Shown piece by piece: positions 1-8,173 of a DNA stretch of 29,754 bases. Position numbers and translations under genes: made by a program. The stretch spans positions 1 to 29,754 of the forward strand of contig CBETVX010000037.1 of assembly GCA_965539935.1 (NCBI GenBank), in the 5' to 3' direction. The notes under the pieces are model-generated. The model saw nothing but the letters and a program-made list of their open reading frames with translations. It did not search any database and had not been told where the DNA came from. Every line of letters starts with the position of its first letter. Within the stretch, counting starts at the first letter, position 1. Source of the stretch: CBETVX01 sp965539935 (lineage in GTDB: Bacteria > Bacillota > Clostridia > Peptostreptococcales > Caminicellaceae).

Positions 1-183
1 AAATTATATAAATAATTAGTCTTTGTTAATTAATTATTTTGCCTTTATTTACTAAGTTATTATATACTACCATGAAAATATTTACAACTTTTTTATAATA
101 TTGTAATTACGATGTAATATTTTGTTAAGATATTTAATATTTACAAATAATATTTCATACATTTACATTAATATTCCTTTACA

Positions 184-1089
184 TCAATCTATTTTTTCTA
201 AATTTTTTAATTCCAGTTGACCATGTTCATTTTCTGTATACTCTATCTTAACCTTATCTCCATCTTCTATTCCCTCTAAAAGTTTTTCCATATCATAATT
301 AATAAATGCCCTAGGTTCTCCATCAATCATAATCTCAATAGAAAAGTTATCTATTCTTCCCTGATATATACCCTCGGCAGTATTAATTGTTTCTCCATCA
401 TTATTTGAATTATAGATATTTGAAATTACATATTGATCATTTTCATTGATATAATACTCGAAATTTATCATAGTATTGTCCTTAAGCTTTTCAATTTCTG
501 GTCTTACTTCCTCACTTATATTAAAGGTCTTAGGCTCATTATCCACCTCTATTTCTATAAAATTATTATCTATCTGACCGATGTATCTTCCTTCCTCTTT
601 GATATTAATTCTATTTGGTGGTATATATTCAAATTCCTCCTCTTTACTATTTGACACCTTAAAGTTTGTATATCCATCGGGTATACTAAGAACTATTATT
701 GGATATGTTAAAGCCTCTGTTACAACACTGCCCTCTTTAGGTGATATTTCATTTACTTTTATATCTAATATCTTATTAATCTCCTCAACGGATTGAACCT
801 CAATATCATATCCACCGGTAGGTTTCTCTCCAGAAGTTATAACAATCCAATTGTAATCTCCTTCCCTTAAATTAGTAAATCCTCTATTATATTTTACATT
901 TTCTATATACTGCTTCATGTCTTCAGATAAGGAATTAATATTGTCAACTACTTCATACTCCACCATATTTCCTACATTATCACCATTATCATCTCCATTG
1001 TCCTCTTGGGGATTATTATTAATTGTACATCCGTTTAAAATCATAAGACTTAGAATCATAGTAAAAAAAATCCTCATTAGTTTTTTCAA
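184..1089 (-). CDS. Lipoprotein with PrcB-like domain and two C-terminal repeats
   Basis: Predicted surface lipoprotein of 301 aa. The best start is TTG at 1089: a strong gggaggag site (1097-1104) lies 6 nt upstream, and it gives a compact lipoprotein signal, MKKLMRIFFTMILSLMILNG followed by the lipobox Cys. The in-frame ATG at 1110 would put the ribosome site inside the gene. An acidic Asn/Asp-rich linker follows the Cys. A segment around residues 85-155 (containing SGEKPTGGY and YPIIVLSIP) resembles the PrcB C-terminal domain of protease-associated proteins. Two copies of a ~60-residue unit follow, each beginning GxIDNxxIEI and then EPKTF or EPRAF. Nearest neighbour is the YihY-like gene, with a 69-bp gap, so joint transcription is possible. 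The lipoprotein call is strong; the PrcB relationship is moderate; the function is unknown. Confidence 0.75.
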   Translation of the reverse strand: MKKLMRIFFTMILSLMILNGCTINNNPQEDNGDDNGDNVGNMVEYEVVDNINSLSEDMKQYIENVKYNRGFTNLREGDYNWIVITSGEKPTGGYDIEVQSVEEINKILDIKVNEISPKEGSVVTEALTYPIIVLSIPDGYTNFKVSNSKEEEFEYIPPNRINIKEEGRYIGQIDNNFIEIEVDNEPKTFNISEEVRPEIEKLKDNTMINFEYYINENDQYVISNIYNSNNDGETINTAEGIYQGRIDNFSIEIMIDGEPRAFINYDMEKLLEGIEDGDKVKIEYTENEHGQLELKNLEKID

Positions 1090-1158
1090 AATAATCTCCT
1101 CCCATTTCAAAAATTTCTTTAATATTATTTATCCCCTTTTATTAAAAAATTTATAAAT

Positions 1159-2013
1159 TTATGTGCTTATCTTATTTTCTTTGATATTTTTATATGAGCT
1201 ATATATTGAATTAATCTCTCCCCCCAGCATTAATATTATGCCACTTAAATATAACCATATCATTAGAATGATTATTGCTGTCAAACCTCCATAGATAATT
1301 GTAAAGTTTTTAAAATTATCTATAAAAAAAGAAAATCCAATAGAAATACTTATCCAGGCCACTATGGCAAAAACAGTTCCTGGAATTATTTCAACAAATT
1401 TTATTTTCATATTAGGTGCCACATAGTATAATGATCCAATTACTAAAAATAAAATAGTAATGCTTATAATCCATCTAAAATAATACCAAAAACTTATAAA
1501 AACATCTGTGAGACCTATATATTTAGATATCCATAGCAAAAAATCCATCCCCATATTAGGAACAGTAAGTACTAAGATAATTGAAAGTGCTATGAAAAAA
1601 GTAAAGAATATAGCTAATAGTCTCTTCTTTATAAAACTTCTCTTTTTTGTTATTCCATATGCATTATTTAAAGACACTATAAGGGTATTAAGACCTCTAG
1701 AAGCAGACCAAATAGTTGCTAAAAAAGATACAGATAGTACTTTTATATTTTTTGTAGGAAGATATGAATTTGTATAGTTATTAATCACTTCAACAGCTTC
1801 CTTAGGAGCTACTTTAGCTAGCAAATCTATTCCTCCCTGTAGAGATATGGATAAATGACTAAGAATTGAAATCAAAAATATTAAAAAAGGAAATAAGGAT
1901 AATATAAAAAAATAGGCTAACTGACTTCCATAGGCTGATATACTATGAAATTTAAACCTTTTCTGGATTTCTTCTATAAAAAAATTTACAATACTTTTAC
2001 AGGATTTAGTCAT
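1159..2013 (-). CDS. YihY/BrkB family inner membrane protein
   Basis: A 284-aa polytopic membrane protein of the YihY/virulence factor BrkB family (once wrongly called ribonuclease BN). The family hallmark is visible near the N terminus: SAYGSQLAYFFILSLFPFLI, a conserved Ala/Phe/Pro-rich first membrane segment. The later stretches IWSASRGLNTLIVSLNNAYG and YYVAPNMKIKFVEIIPGT are also typical. About six hydrophobic segments can be seen, and length fits the family (about 280-300 aa). The start ATG has a GGAGG site 11 nt upstream, a little far but acceptable. Biochemical function is not established for most members. The gene sits upstream of the lipoprotein gene on the same strand. Confidence 0.88.
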   Translation of the reverse strand: MTKSCKSIVNFFIEEIQKRFKFHSISAYGSQLAYFFILSLFPFLIFLISILSHLSISLQGGIDLLAKVAPKEAVEVINNYTNSYLPTKNIKVLSVSFLATIWSASRGLNTLIVSLNNAYGITKKRSFIKKRLLAIFFTFFIALSIILVLTVPNMGMDFLLWISKYIGLTDVFISFWYYFRWIISITILFLVIGSLYYVAPNMKIKFVEIIPGTVFAIVAWISISIGFSFFIDNFKNFTIIYGGLTAIIILMIWLYLSGIILMLGGEINSIYSSYKNIKENKIST

Positions 2014-2161
2014 TACTTTTTAGTCCTCCAATTTATTTTTAATCCACACCTATTAATTTTATATTCTAAAGTATATATTAGTAAACATATTTAAGAAATA
2101 TTTAATATATTACATGGAAGTAGGTACGTAAAAAAGCTACCATCAGTAGAGCTAAATCTTT

Positions 2162-2193
2162 AAAGGGCTGCCTCCATTTTAAGGCAGCCCTTT
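2162..2193 (-). terminator. Hairpin terminator after the DUF998 gene
   Basis: A perfect 11-bp stem, AAAGGGCTGCC at 2162-2172 and GGCAGCCCTTT at 2183-2193, with a 10-nt loop. It lies about 70 bp past the stop of the DUF998 gene. The U tract is short, so ends may be mixed. Confidence 0.7.
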
Positions 2194-2261
2194 AGCTATA
2201 TTAATAAATTTTTCAAATTTCCTTTCAATTTTAGGAAATTAACTTATTGGAAAAATAATTA

Positions 2262-2867
2262 TCATCTTGTAATAATCCAGATAATAAATGGAGCATACAT
2301 TAATGTACACAACATTCTCTGCCATAACCCTGCCATAGAAAATATCGTATCTTTAAATTTTGGATTTTCTCCCATAATAAAAAATATAAACATAATAAGA
2401 CTCAGTATAAAAAATACTATACTGCTAACACCTAGTGCTATCTGATTACTTTTGAATTGAAGTATACCCAGAATCAGGGGTGAAAACTGAAATGCTATAA
2501 ATCCAATAACAGAGCCAATTCCATGAATTTTAGATGAAAGTGTTATATCTTCTTTTTTTTCGTTTAGAGGGAAAAATCCTGATATGACTTCATCTCCAAT
2601 ACCATATAAAATAAAGGATATTAGAAGCATAATGGCTAAAGCATATTGATTTTCATGGTAATATTCAAAAATTAGATATCCAAATAAGGTAATTGAACAA
2701 CCTGAAACTACCATCCAAATATTATAAAATCTTCCCCAAGGACTTGCTTCACAACCTAATACACTCATCACCATTTGAGTATGTTTATATCCTTTATAAG
2801 GTATTGCAATAACAAAAGGAATTAATAAATCAACAACCATTAAAAATAATATGATTTTGAAAATCAT
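2262..2867 (-). CDS. DUF998 family membrane protein
   Basis: A 201-aa protein with about six hydrophobic segments. The conserved pattern of the DUF998 family is readable: YKHTQMVMSVLGCEASPWG after the first helix, FYNIWMVVSGCSITLFGYLI, then GDEVISGFFPLNE and SSKIHGIGSVIGFIAFQFSP. Such proteins are predicted integral membrane proteins; no reaction is known. ATG at 2867 has an AGGAGGAG site about 8 nt upstream, and the ATG five bases earlier runs straight into a stop, which fixes the start. It is flanked by hairpin terminators on both sides (2162-2193 and 2992-3035), suggesting a single-gene transcript. Confidence 0.75.
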   Translation of the reverse strand: MIFKIILFLMVVDLLIPFVIAIPYKGYKHTQMVMSVLGCEASPWGRFYNIWMVVSGCSITLFGYLIFEYYHENQYALAIMLLISFILYGIGDEVISGFFPLNEKKEDITLSSKIHGIGSVIGFIAFQFSPLILGILQFKSNQIALGVSSIVFFILSLIMFIFFIMGENPKFKDTIFSMAGLWQRMLCTLMYAPFIIWIITR

Positions 2868-2991
2868 ATCATAAGCTCCTCCTTTTATTATAGAATTTGA
2901 CCTATTACTACTATACCACTAACAATTTTGCTGACTAACATTTGTATAATTCCCCTATAAAATTAATTGGCTCAGTAGGTAATATGAGTTT

Positions 2992-3035
2992 AAATGGCAT
3001 AATAACTATATTTTAATATTGTTATTATGCCATTT
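2992..3035 (-). terminator. Long A/T hairpin after the FliL-like gene
   Basis: Perfect 15-bp inverted repeat: AAATGGCATAATAAC (2992-3006) and GTTATTATGCCATTT (3021-3035), loop of 14 nt. It lies about 70 bp beyond the FliL-like stop codon and before the DUF998 gene. Read as that gene's terminator; the stem is A/T-rich but long. Confidence 0.6.
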
Positions 3036-3106
3036 ATATAATCTAGTTCTTGTATCAAATATTTAATTTGTTATCAAATAACTTGAAAATTTTCTATATC
3101 CATAAC

Positions 3107-3580
3107 TTACTGTATTATAAATTTTGTTATGTATATATTATGAACATTAATACCTAATTCATCATTAACTCTATTTTTTATATCTGTTCTTATTTGATTA
3201 TCTTCCATACCAATTAAGTCATTATAGGTTATATTTCTAAAGTACTTGTTATAAATATCCTTCAAGAATACTTCTGAATTTCCAAGTTTAGCTAAAACAT
3301 CTTCGTTGGTGGAAGAAAGTACAATCTCAGTTGCTATATAATGGTCAGAATAGGGTTTGTCACTATTTTTTAGATTAGTAACTATTTCTATTGGCTCTGT
3401 AAGCAATTCATTCTCTATATCATATACCCCTACTACCTTTTCTTTCTTTTCTTCATTAGAAGCAAAAACTGATAAATCTGGTTTAAAAATAAAAAAGGCT
3501 ATAATCCCAGATACAATAGTCATCATAACTACAGATAAAACAATGATAAATACTGCTACTGATTTGTTTACTGTTTTCAT
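3107..3580 (-). CDS. FliL-like single-pass membrane protein
   Basis: A 157-aa protein with one N-terminal membrane helix (about residues 8-32), then an extracytoplasmic domain. The domain follows the FliL plan: an early strand (IENELLTEPIEIVTNL), the central YIATEIVLS strand, a helix, and a C-terminal block, KNRVNDELGINVHNIYITKF, close to the usual FliL ending. FliL works at the flagellar stator, but no flagellar gene is present here, so this may be an orphan relative with another role. Two starts are possible: TTG at 3589 or ATG at 3580. ATG is preferred because the GAGG site is then 10 nt away. The gene is monocistronic by context, with a long hairpin downstream. Confidence 0.62.
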   Translation of the reverse strand: MKTVNKSVAVFIIVLSVVMMTIVSGIIAFFIFKPDLSVFASNEEKKEKVVGVYDIENELLTEPIEIVTNLKNSDKPYSDHYIATEIVLSSTNEDVLAKLGNSEVFLKDIYNKYFRNITYNDLIGMEDNQIRTDIKNRVNDELGINVHNIYITKFIIQ

Positions 3581-3832
3581 ACTTTCCAAACCTCTCCTAT
3601 TATTAAATCAAATTATTTAATTTATATATACCATTATATCTTAAATTTAATCTTTTTTTGTTTCAAATTTGTAAAATTATGATAAATTTTATTATTTTTT
3701 GTCTATTATTTAATTTCTAATTTGATTATATAATGGAGAGTTAAAATAATATACAGCAAGTAAATTATTTACATCTATTTATATTTATTAATTCTTGATA
3801 CCAGTAATCAACCTGCTTTATATTAAATATAA

Positions 3833-5137
3833 TTAATTTTTAAGAATATCATAAACTAATATACTAAGTAATTTAGTGGCCCTTTTTAAATCCCTTTCAT
3901 TAAAGTCAAATTCTCCATGATGGTGGTCAGCCTTAATATTACTACCAAATATTACATATGCAGCTTTCCCATGATTTCGCTGAACTCTCTTCATCATATA
4001 AGAATAATCTTCACTTCCACCAAGGTTAATAGGTCTATCAATTATCTCGTCAAAATCATTTATTTGCAAGGCTACATTTTTGATTCTTTCTACTAATTCA
4101 ATGTCACTATTCGCACTTTCTGCAGCCCCCATAAATTCTATGTCTAGTTTCACATCATACATGTTAGCTGCACCTTTTAAAATTCTTTCTGCATTTTCTC
4201 TCATGTAATCATTAAGTTTTGATGTGGTTCCCCTGGTTTCTATCACCATATGAGCATTTTCTGGAATAACATTTCTCCCAGTGCCTGCTACAAGCTTTCC
4301 AACATTTATTCTAGTAGCCCCCTCACTATGTCTTTGTATAGCATTTAAATTAAGAACTGCTGTAGCAGCTGCAAGCAAAGCATTCTTTCCCTTTTCTGGG
4401 CTTCCTCCAGCATGGGTAGATATACCCTTAAAATAAGCATCAAATTTTGTAGTAGCTAGAAATCCTTCCACATCACAATATAATCTACCAGAACTATTCT
4501 CCTTTATTCCAATGTGTCCACCAATTAAATAATCTATATCATCTAGTATTCCTGATGTTGTCAATGCTTTAGCTCCCATTACCCCTTCTTCAGCAGGTTG
4601 AAATATAAGTTTTACTTTACCTTTTATATTTTCTCTTATTTCCATAAGTATTTCCCCTACAGCCAAACCTATGGCTGCATGGCCATCATGGCCACAAGCA
4701 TGCATCACTTTATCATTAACTGATCTAAATCCCTCCCTATATGGAAGATGATTAGAAGAACAGCTTTCTGTTACCTCCACAGCATCTATATCAAATCTTA
4801 GTCCAACTACAGGTCCTTCACCATTATCTAATACTCCTACTACGCCTGTAAAACCACCCTTTAATTTTTCCATCATTGTATGGTCTGCCCCTTGACTTAA
4901 GGCTCGATTATAATGTTTCTCAAGCTCCTGCTCCTTGGGAACTCCCATACGGTCCTTATCATTCATTACTTCCCTTCCCAGTTTAACATCATACCCTAAC
5001 TCTTTTAATCTCTTAGCTATTAATGAAGCTGTCCTAAACTCGGTCCAAGCTGATTCTGGATATCTATGGAAATCCCTTCTATATCCAATTATTTTATTTT
5101 CTATGCCATTTATTAAGCTATGAATTTTATTATACAT
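3833..5137 (-). CDS. abgA: AbgA-like M20D amidohydrolase (p-aminobenzoyl-glutamate hydrolase type)
   Basis: A 434-aa metal-dependent amidohydrolase, close in length and pattern to E. coli AbgA, one of the two subunits that split p-aminobenzoyl-glutamate into p-aminobenzoate and glutamate. Similarities run the whole length: RRDFHRYPESAWTEFRTAS at the start, the insertion LGREVMNDKDRMGVP, the metal-site motif HACGHDGHAAIGL, IFQPAEEG, FLATTKFDAYF, the dimerisation-domain block STHAGGSPEKGKNALLAAA, and DHHHGEFDFNERDL near the end. The ATG overlaps the stop of the preceding amidohydrolase gene as TAATG, so translation is probably coupled. It closes the abg-like group. Substrate is inferred from family and from the AbgT gene upstream; another N-acyl amino acid is possible. 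Confidence 0.85.
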   Translation of the reverse strand: MYNKIHSLINGIENKIIGYRRDFHRYPESAWTEFRTASLIAKRLKELGYDVKLGREVMNDKDRMGVPKEQELEKHYNRALSQGADHTMMEKLKGGFTGVVGVLDNGEGPVVGLRFDIDAVEVTESCSSNHLPYREGFRSVNDKVMHACGHDGHAAIGLAVGEILMEIRENIKGKVKLIFQPAEEGVMGAKALTTSGILDDIDYLIGGHIGIKENSSGRLYCDVEGFLATTKFDAYFKGISTHAGGSPEKGKNALLAAATAVLNLNAIQRHSEGATRINVGKLVAGTGRNVIPENAHMVIETRGTTSKLNDYMRENAERILKGAANMYDVKLDIEFMGAAESANSDIELVERIKNVALQINDFDEIIDRPINLGGSEDYSYMMKRVQRNHGKAAYVIFGSNIKADHHHGEFDFNERDLKRATKLLSILVYDILKN

Positions 5138-6330
5138 TATAAATCTCTCCCTAAAGTTAATGCAGTTTGGATTATAACCTTAGTACCTATACTCAAAACC
5201 TTCTCGTTAAAATCAAAGTGTGGATTATGGGGAGGATATATTTTCTTACCTTCTTCTCCATATCCTACAAACATATAAACCGATGGAACTTCCTTTGCAA
5301 AATATGCAAAATCTTCTCCTCCCGATGCTGGTCTTTTTACTTCTATATAATTATCTTCCCCTATAATTTTACATATTGATTTTTTTGCTATTTTAACTAT
5401 ACTTCCATCATTGACCAAAGGTGGATAGGTGAATTTATAGTCTAGTTTTGCCCTACCTCCCATAGATAAAGCAGTATATTCTACTATTTCCTTTAATCTT
5501 CTATATACCTTCTCCCTTACTTCATTATTGAAGGTTCTTACTGTCCCTTCTATAGTTACTTTTTCAGGTATTACATTGTATCTAGATCCACCACGGAATA
5601 CTCCTATTGAAACAACAGCAGGTTCAAAGGGATCTATATTTCTACTAATAATTGTTTGTATATTGTTTACTATTTGGGCCCCAATAACTATAGGGTCAAT
5701 CCCTTGATTTGGCATTGAAGCATGTACTCCTTCTCCAGTAATTTCAATGGTAAATGGATCTGATGCAGCCATCAATACCCCATCCTTAGTTCCCACTTGA
5801 CCGAGTTTTAACTCAGGCCATATATGCATTCCTACCATACAATCAACTTTAGGGTCTTCTAAAACTCCATTCTTTATCATATGCTGTGCTCCACCACCAT
5901 TAGGTGCATCTTCTTCTGCTGGCTGGAATATTAATTTTATTGTTCCATGGATTTCATCCTTCATTTCAACTAAAGCCTTGGCTACTCCTAATCCTATAGC
6001 AGTATGGCCATCATGACCACAGCCATGCATTATCCCCTTATTTAAAGATTTGAAAGATAAATCGGTCATCTCATCCATTTCAAGGGCATCCATGTCAAAT
6101 CTCAACCCCACTGTTTTACCTTCTTTATTCCCCTTTATAATCCCTACTACATCAGTATTGTAGTATCCCCTTTTTACATCTATGCCTAAATCCTTTAATA
6201 TACTTAAAATCTTTTTACAGGTCCTAAATTCCCTTCTGCTTGGCTCTGGATGTTGATGTATATCTCTTCTTTGTTCTATTATCCAGTCCTCTATGCAATC
6301 AACTATATTATGAATTTTTTCTTCAATCAT
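5137..6330 (-). CDS. M20D family amidohydrolase
   Basis: A 397-aa M20 peptidase-like amidohydrolase of the IAA-amino-acid/hippurate/N-acyl-amino-acid hydrolase type. Visible are RRDIHQHPEPSRREFRT, VGLRFDMDALEM, the metal-binding MHGCGHDGHTAIGLG, IFQPAEEDAPNGGGAQ, GVHASMPNQGIDPI in the dimerisation domain, and SGGEDFAYFAKEVPS with PPHNPHFDFNE at the C terminus. Length is normal for the family. It sits between the AbgT transporter gene and the AbgA-like gene and may take the place of AbgB, although E. coli AbgB is longer (about 480 aa) and differs in sequence, so no abgB symbol is given. An AGGGGG site precedes ATG at 6330. Only 69 bp, with a stem-loop, separate it from the transporter gene. 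Confidence 0.88.
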   Translation of the reverse strand: MIEEKIHNIVDCIEDWIIEQRRDIHQHPEPSRREFRTCKKILSILKDLGIDVKRGYYNTDVVGIIKGNKEGKTVGLRFDMDALEMDEMTDLSFKSLNKGIMHGCGHDGHTAIGLGVAKALVEMKDEIHGTIKLIFQPAEEDAPNGGGAQHMIKNGVLEDPKVDCMVGMHIWPELKLGQVGTKDGVLMAASDPFTIEITGEGVHASMPNQGIDPIVIGAQIVNNIQTIISRNIDPFEPAVVSIGVFRGGSRYNVIPEKVTIEGTVRTFNNEVREKVYRRLKEIVEYTALSMGGRAKLDYKFTYPPLVNDGSIVKIAKKSICKIIGEDNYIEVKRPASGGEDFAYFAKEVPSVYMFVGYGEEGKKIYPPHNPHFDFNEKVLSIGTKVIIQTALTLGRDL

Positions 6331-6351
6331 TTTAAATTCCCCCTTGGAAGT

Positions 6352-6380
6352 TTAAGGAAGGGCTATTCTCCCTTCCTTAA
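6352..6380 (-). terminator. Stem-loop between transporter and amidohydrolase genes
   Basis: TTAAGGAAGGG (6352-6362) pairs perfectly with CCCTTCCTTAA (6370-6380) around a 7-nt loop. There is no U tract after it on the minus strand, so it could be a partial terminator or an mRNA end-protecting hairpin that sets different transporter and enzyme levels. Confidence 0.5.
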
Positions 6381-6399
6381 TATAAATTATAATATTATG

Positions 6400-7929
6400 T
6401 TACATAAATATTGTAGCACCTGGTCCCAATGGTAACTTAAGGGCAAACCACACTATTAATTGAATAATCCATGTTAATCCAAAAGCTATACTAAAAGGGA
6501 TAGCAAGGGACATTGCAGTACCCATACCTGCATTTTCATCATATTTTTTTAGAAACCCTAGTAAAATTGGGAAATAAGGGAATAATGGGGTAATTGAATT
6601 TGTCGTTGAATCACCTATTCTATAGGCTACTTGGGCAAATGCTGGTGAATAATCTAGCATCATAAACATAGGTACAAATACTGGCGCTAGTAATGCCCAT
6701 TTAGATGATCCACTGCCTATAAATAGATTAACAAACATAGTAAATACTATTACTAATATTATCATTGGCATTCCTGTGAAATTCCAAGTTTGTAATAGAT
6801 TTCCTAATGTTACTGCCAAAATGAGCCCTAAATTAGTCCAGTTAAAATAACTTACAAACTGTGCTATTATAAATACTAATACTATGTATCCTGACATTTC
6901 CTTCACCGCATTGGCCATTAATTTTGGCACATCCTCATCTGATTTTATCTTCCCTACTTTTCTACCAAAGGCTATACCAATTGCAATAAACCAGAACAAA
7001 ATAAATCCAACAATTCCACTTAAAAATGGTGACGGAACTAATCCACCATCGGCATTTCTAAAGGGTGAGCCCGATGGTATCAATATAGCTATAACTATAA
7101 TCCAATAAATAAGGCTTACTATCCCTGCACTTTTTAATCCATTATTTTCATCATCTGTTACTAAAAAATCTGCATCATCTATTTCAATTTCACCTTGTGG
7201 TCTATAGGGGCCAATTTGCTTTTCTACTAAACCCGTAACCCAAACTCCAACTATTGTTAGAATTATTGTTGATGCAAACATAAAATAATAATTAACCGTT
7301 GGAGAAATTGTGATACTTGGATCTATTATATGTGCTGCTTCTTCAGTAATACCAGCTAAAAGTGCATCGGTCCCAGCTATAATTAAATTGGCAGTAAAAC
7401 CAGCACAGGCTGCGGCATAACCAGCTGCAACACCTACTAATGGATTTTTTTTAGCTCCATAGAATATGGCACCTGCTAAAGGTGGAACAATAATTATAGC
7501 AGCATCAGAAGCAAGATTACCACAGATACCAATTAGAAATACAGCTGCCACTAATAGATTTTTAGGAGCACCTAATATAAATTTCTTCATAAATGCTGAC
7601 ATCAATCCAGTTTGTTCCGCTAGACCAATACCTAATAACATTGTCAATACTAATCCTAATGGCTTGAATCCGATAAAGTTATTAATTAGGTTCAAAAATA
7701 TATACTGAATACCTTCTTCACTCAAAAGATTTTTTGCAACTACCATTTCTTCTTTAACGGGATGTTTTACCTGAACGCCTGCCTTGGATACTATAAAGGA
7801 AAGTACAATAACCCCAAGGGTTAAATACACAAATAAAGTAAATGGATGAGGTAATTTGTTTCCAGTTTTTTCTACAAAATCTAAAAACCTATAAAATAAA
7901 GATTTCTTTTTTTTCTTTGTTGTTTCCAT
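6400..7929 (-). CDS. abgT: AbgT family transporter
   Basis: A 509-aa polytopic membrane protein of the AbgT family; E. coli AbgT is almost the same length. Family marks include GNKLPHPFTLFVYLTLGVIV near the N terminus, LGLVLTMLLGIGLAEQTGL, the core SDAAIIIVPPLAGAIFYGAK, AACAGFTANLIIAGTDALLA, and IGDSTTNSITPLFPYFPILL near the C terminus. AbgT imports p-aminobenzoyl-glutamate; other members (MtrF, YdaH) were reported to export antimetabolites, so direction and substrate are not fixed by sequence. The two amidohydrolase genes downstream favour import of an acyl-amino acid for hydrolysis. GGGGGAGAG lies directly before the ATG. The 244-bp upstream region holds a candidate promoter and an orphan ribosome-binding sequence. 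Confidence 0.9.
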   Translation of the reverse strand: METTKKKKKSLFYRFLDFVEKTGNKLPHPFTLFVYLTLGVIVLSFIVSKAGVQVKHPVKEEMVVAKNLLSEEGIQYIFLNLINNFIGFKPLGLVLTMLLGIGLAEQTGLMSAFMKKFILGAPKNLLVAAVFLIGICGNLASDAAIIIVPPLAGAIFYGAKKNPLVGVAAGYAAACAGFTANLIIAGTDALLAGITEEAAHIIDPSITISPTVNYYFMFASTIILTIVGVWVTGLVEKQIGPYRPQGEIEIDDADFLVTDDENNGLKSAGIVSLIYWIIVIAILIPSGSPFRNADGGLVPSPFLSGIVGFILFWFIAIGIAFGRKVGKIKSDEDVPKLMANAVKEMSGYIVLVFIIAQFVSYFNWTNLGLILAVTLGNLLQTWNFTGMPMIILVIVFTMFVNLFIGSGSSKWALLAPVFVPMFMMLDYSPAFAQVAYRIGDSTTNSITPLFPYFPILLGFLKKYDENAGMGTAMSLAIPFSIAFGLTWIIQLIVWFALKLPLGPGATIFM

Positions 7930-8173
7930 TTTCTCTCCCCCTTTTTTTATACCTCATAATTAATACTATGTACTTACATCTATCAAACCCTTAATTTCAC
8001 CTCCTTCATCAAATTCTACTATAAGTTACGGTCGTATTATAGCCATGTCCTTTATGTTTATTTATTTATTCTATATATATTTATATATTCCTTTAATTTT
8101 ATTAAGTTTTTTTAATATTTTTTTAAAAAAAATAAAGCCTTTTTATCAAAGACTTATTTATATATCAATACTT
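7930..8173 (-). promoter_or_regulatory. Region upstream of abgT: -10 box, dyad and orphan SD
   Basis: No gene is seen in this 244 bp. On the minus strand a perfect TATAAT lies at 8036-8041 with no clear -35 box. It overlaps an imperfect dyad, ATAA-GT-TACG-GT-CGTA-TTAT (8021-8040), which could be an operator, perhaps for the regulator encoded just upstream. Further on, AAGGAGGTGA (7997-8006) is a ten-base match to the anti-Shine-Dalgarno end of 16S rRNA but precedes no gene. AAGGG (minus, near 7990) is followed 8 nt later by ATG directly joined to TAA. Confidence 0.4.

Noticed and set aside
97..121. AATATT-ended dyad near the window start as terminator of the lipoprotein gene
   Set aside because: Pairing is A/T only with wobble and a mismatch near the centre; not strong enough to list.
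1..183. Gene before the lipoprotein stop
   Set aside because: Only A/T-rich sequence with many stops in every frame; nothing could be supported.
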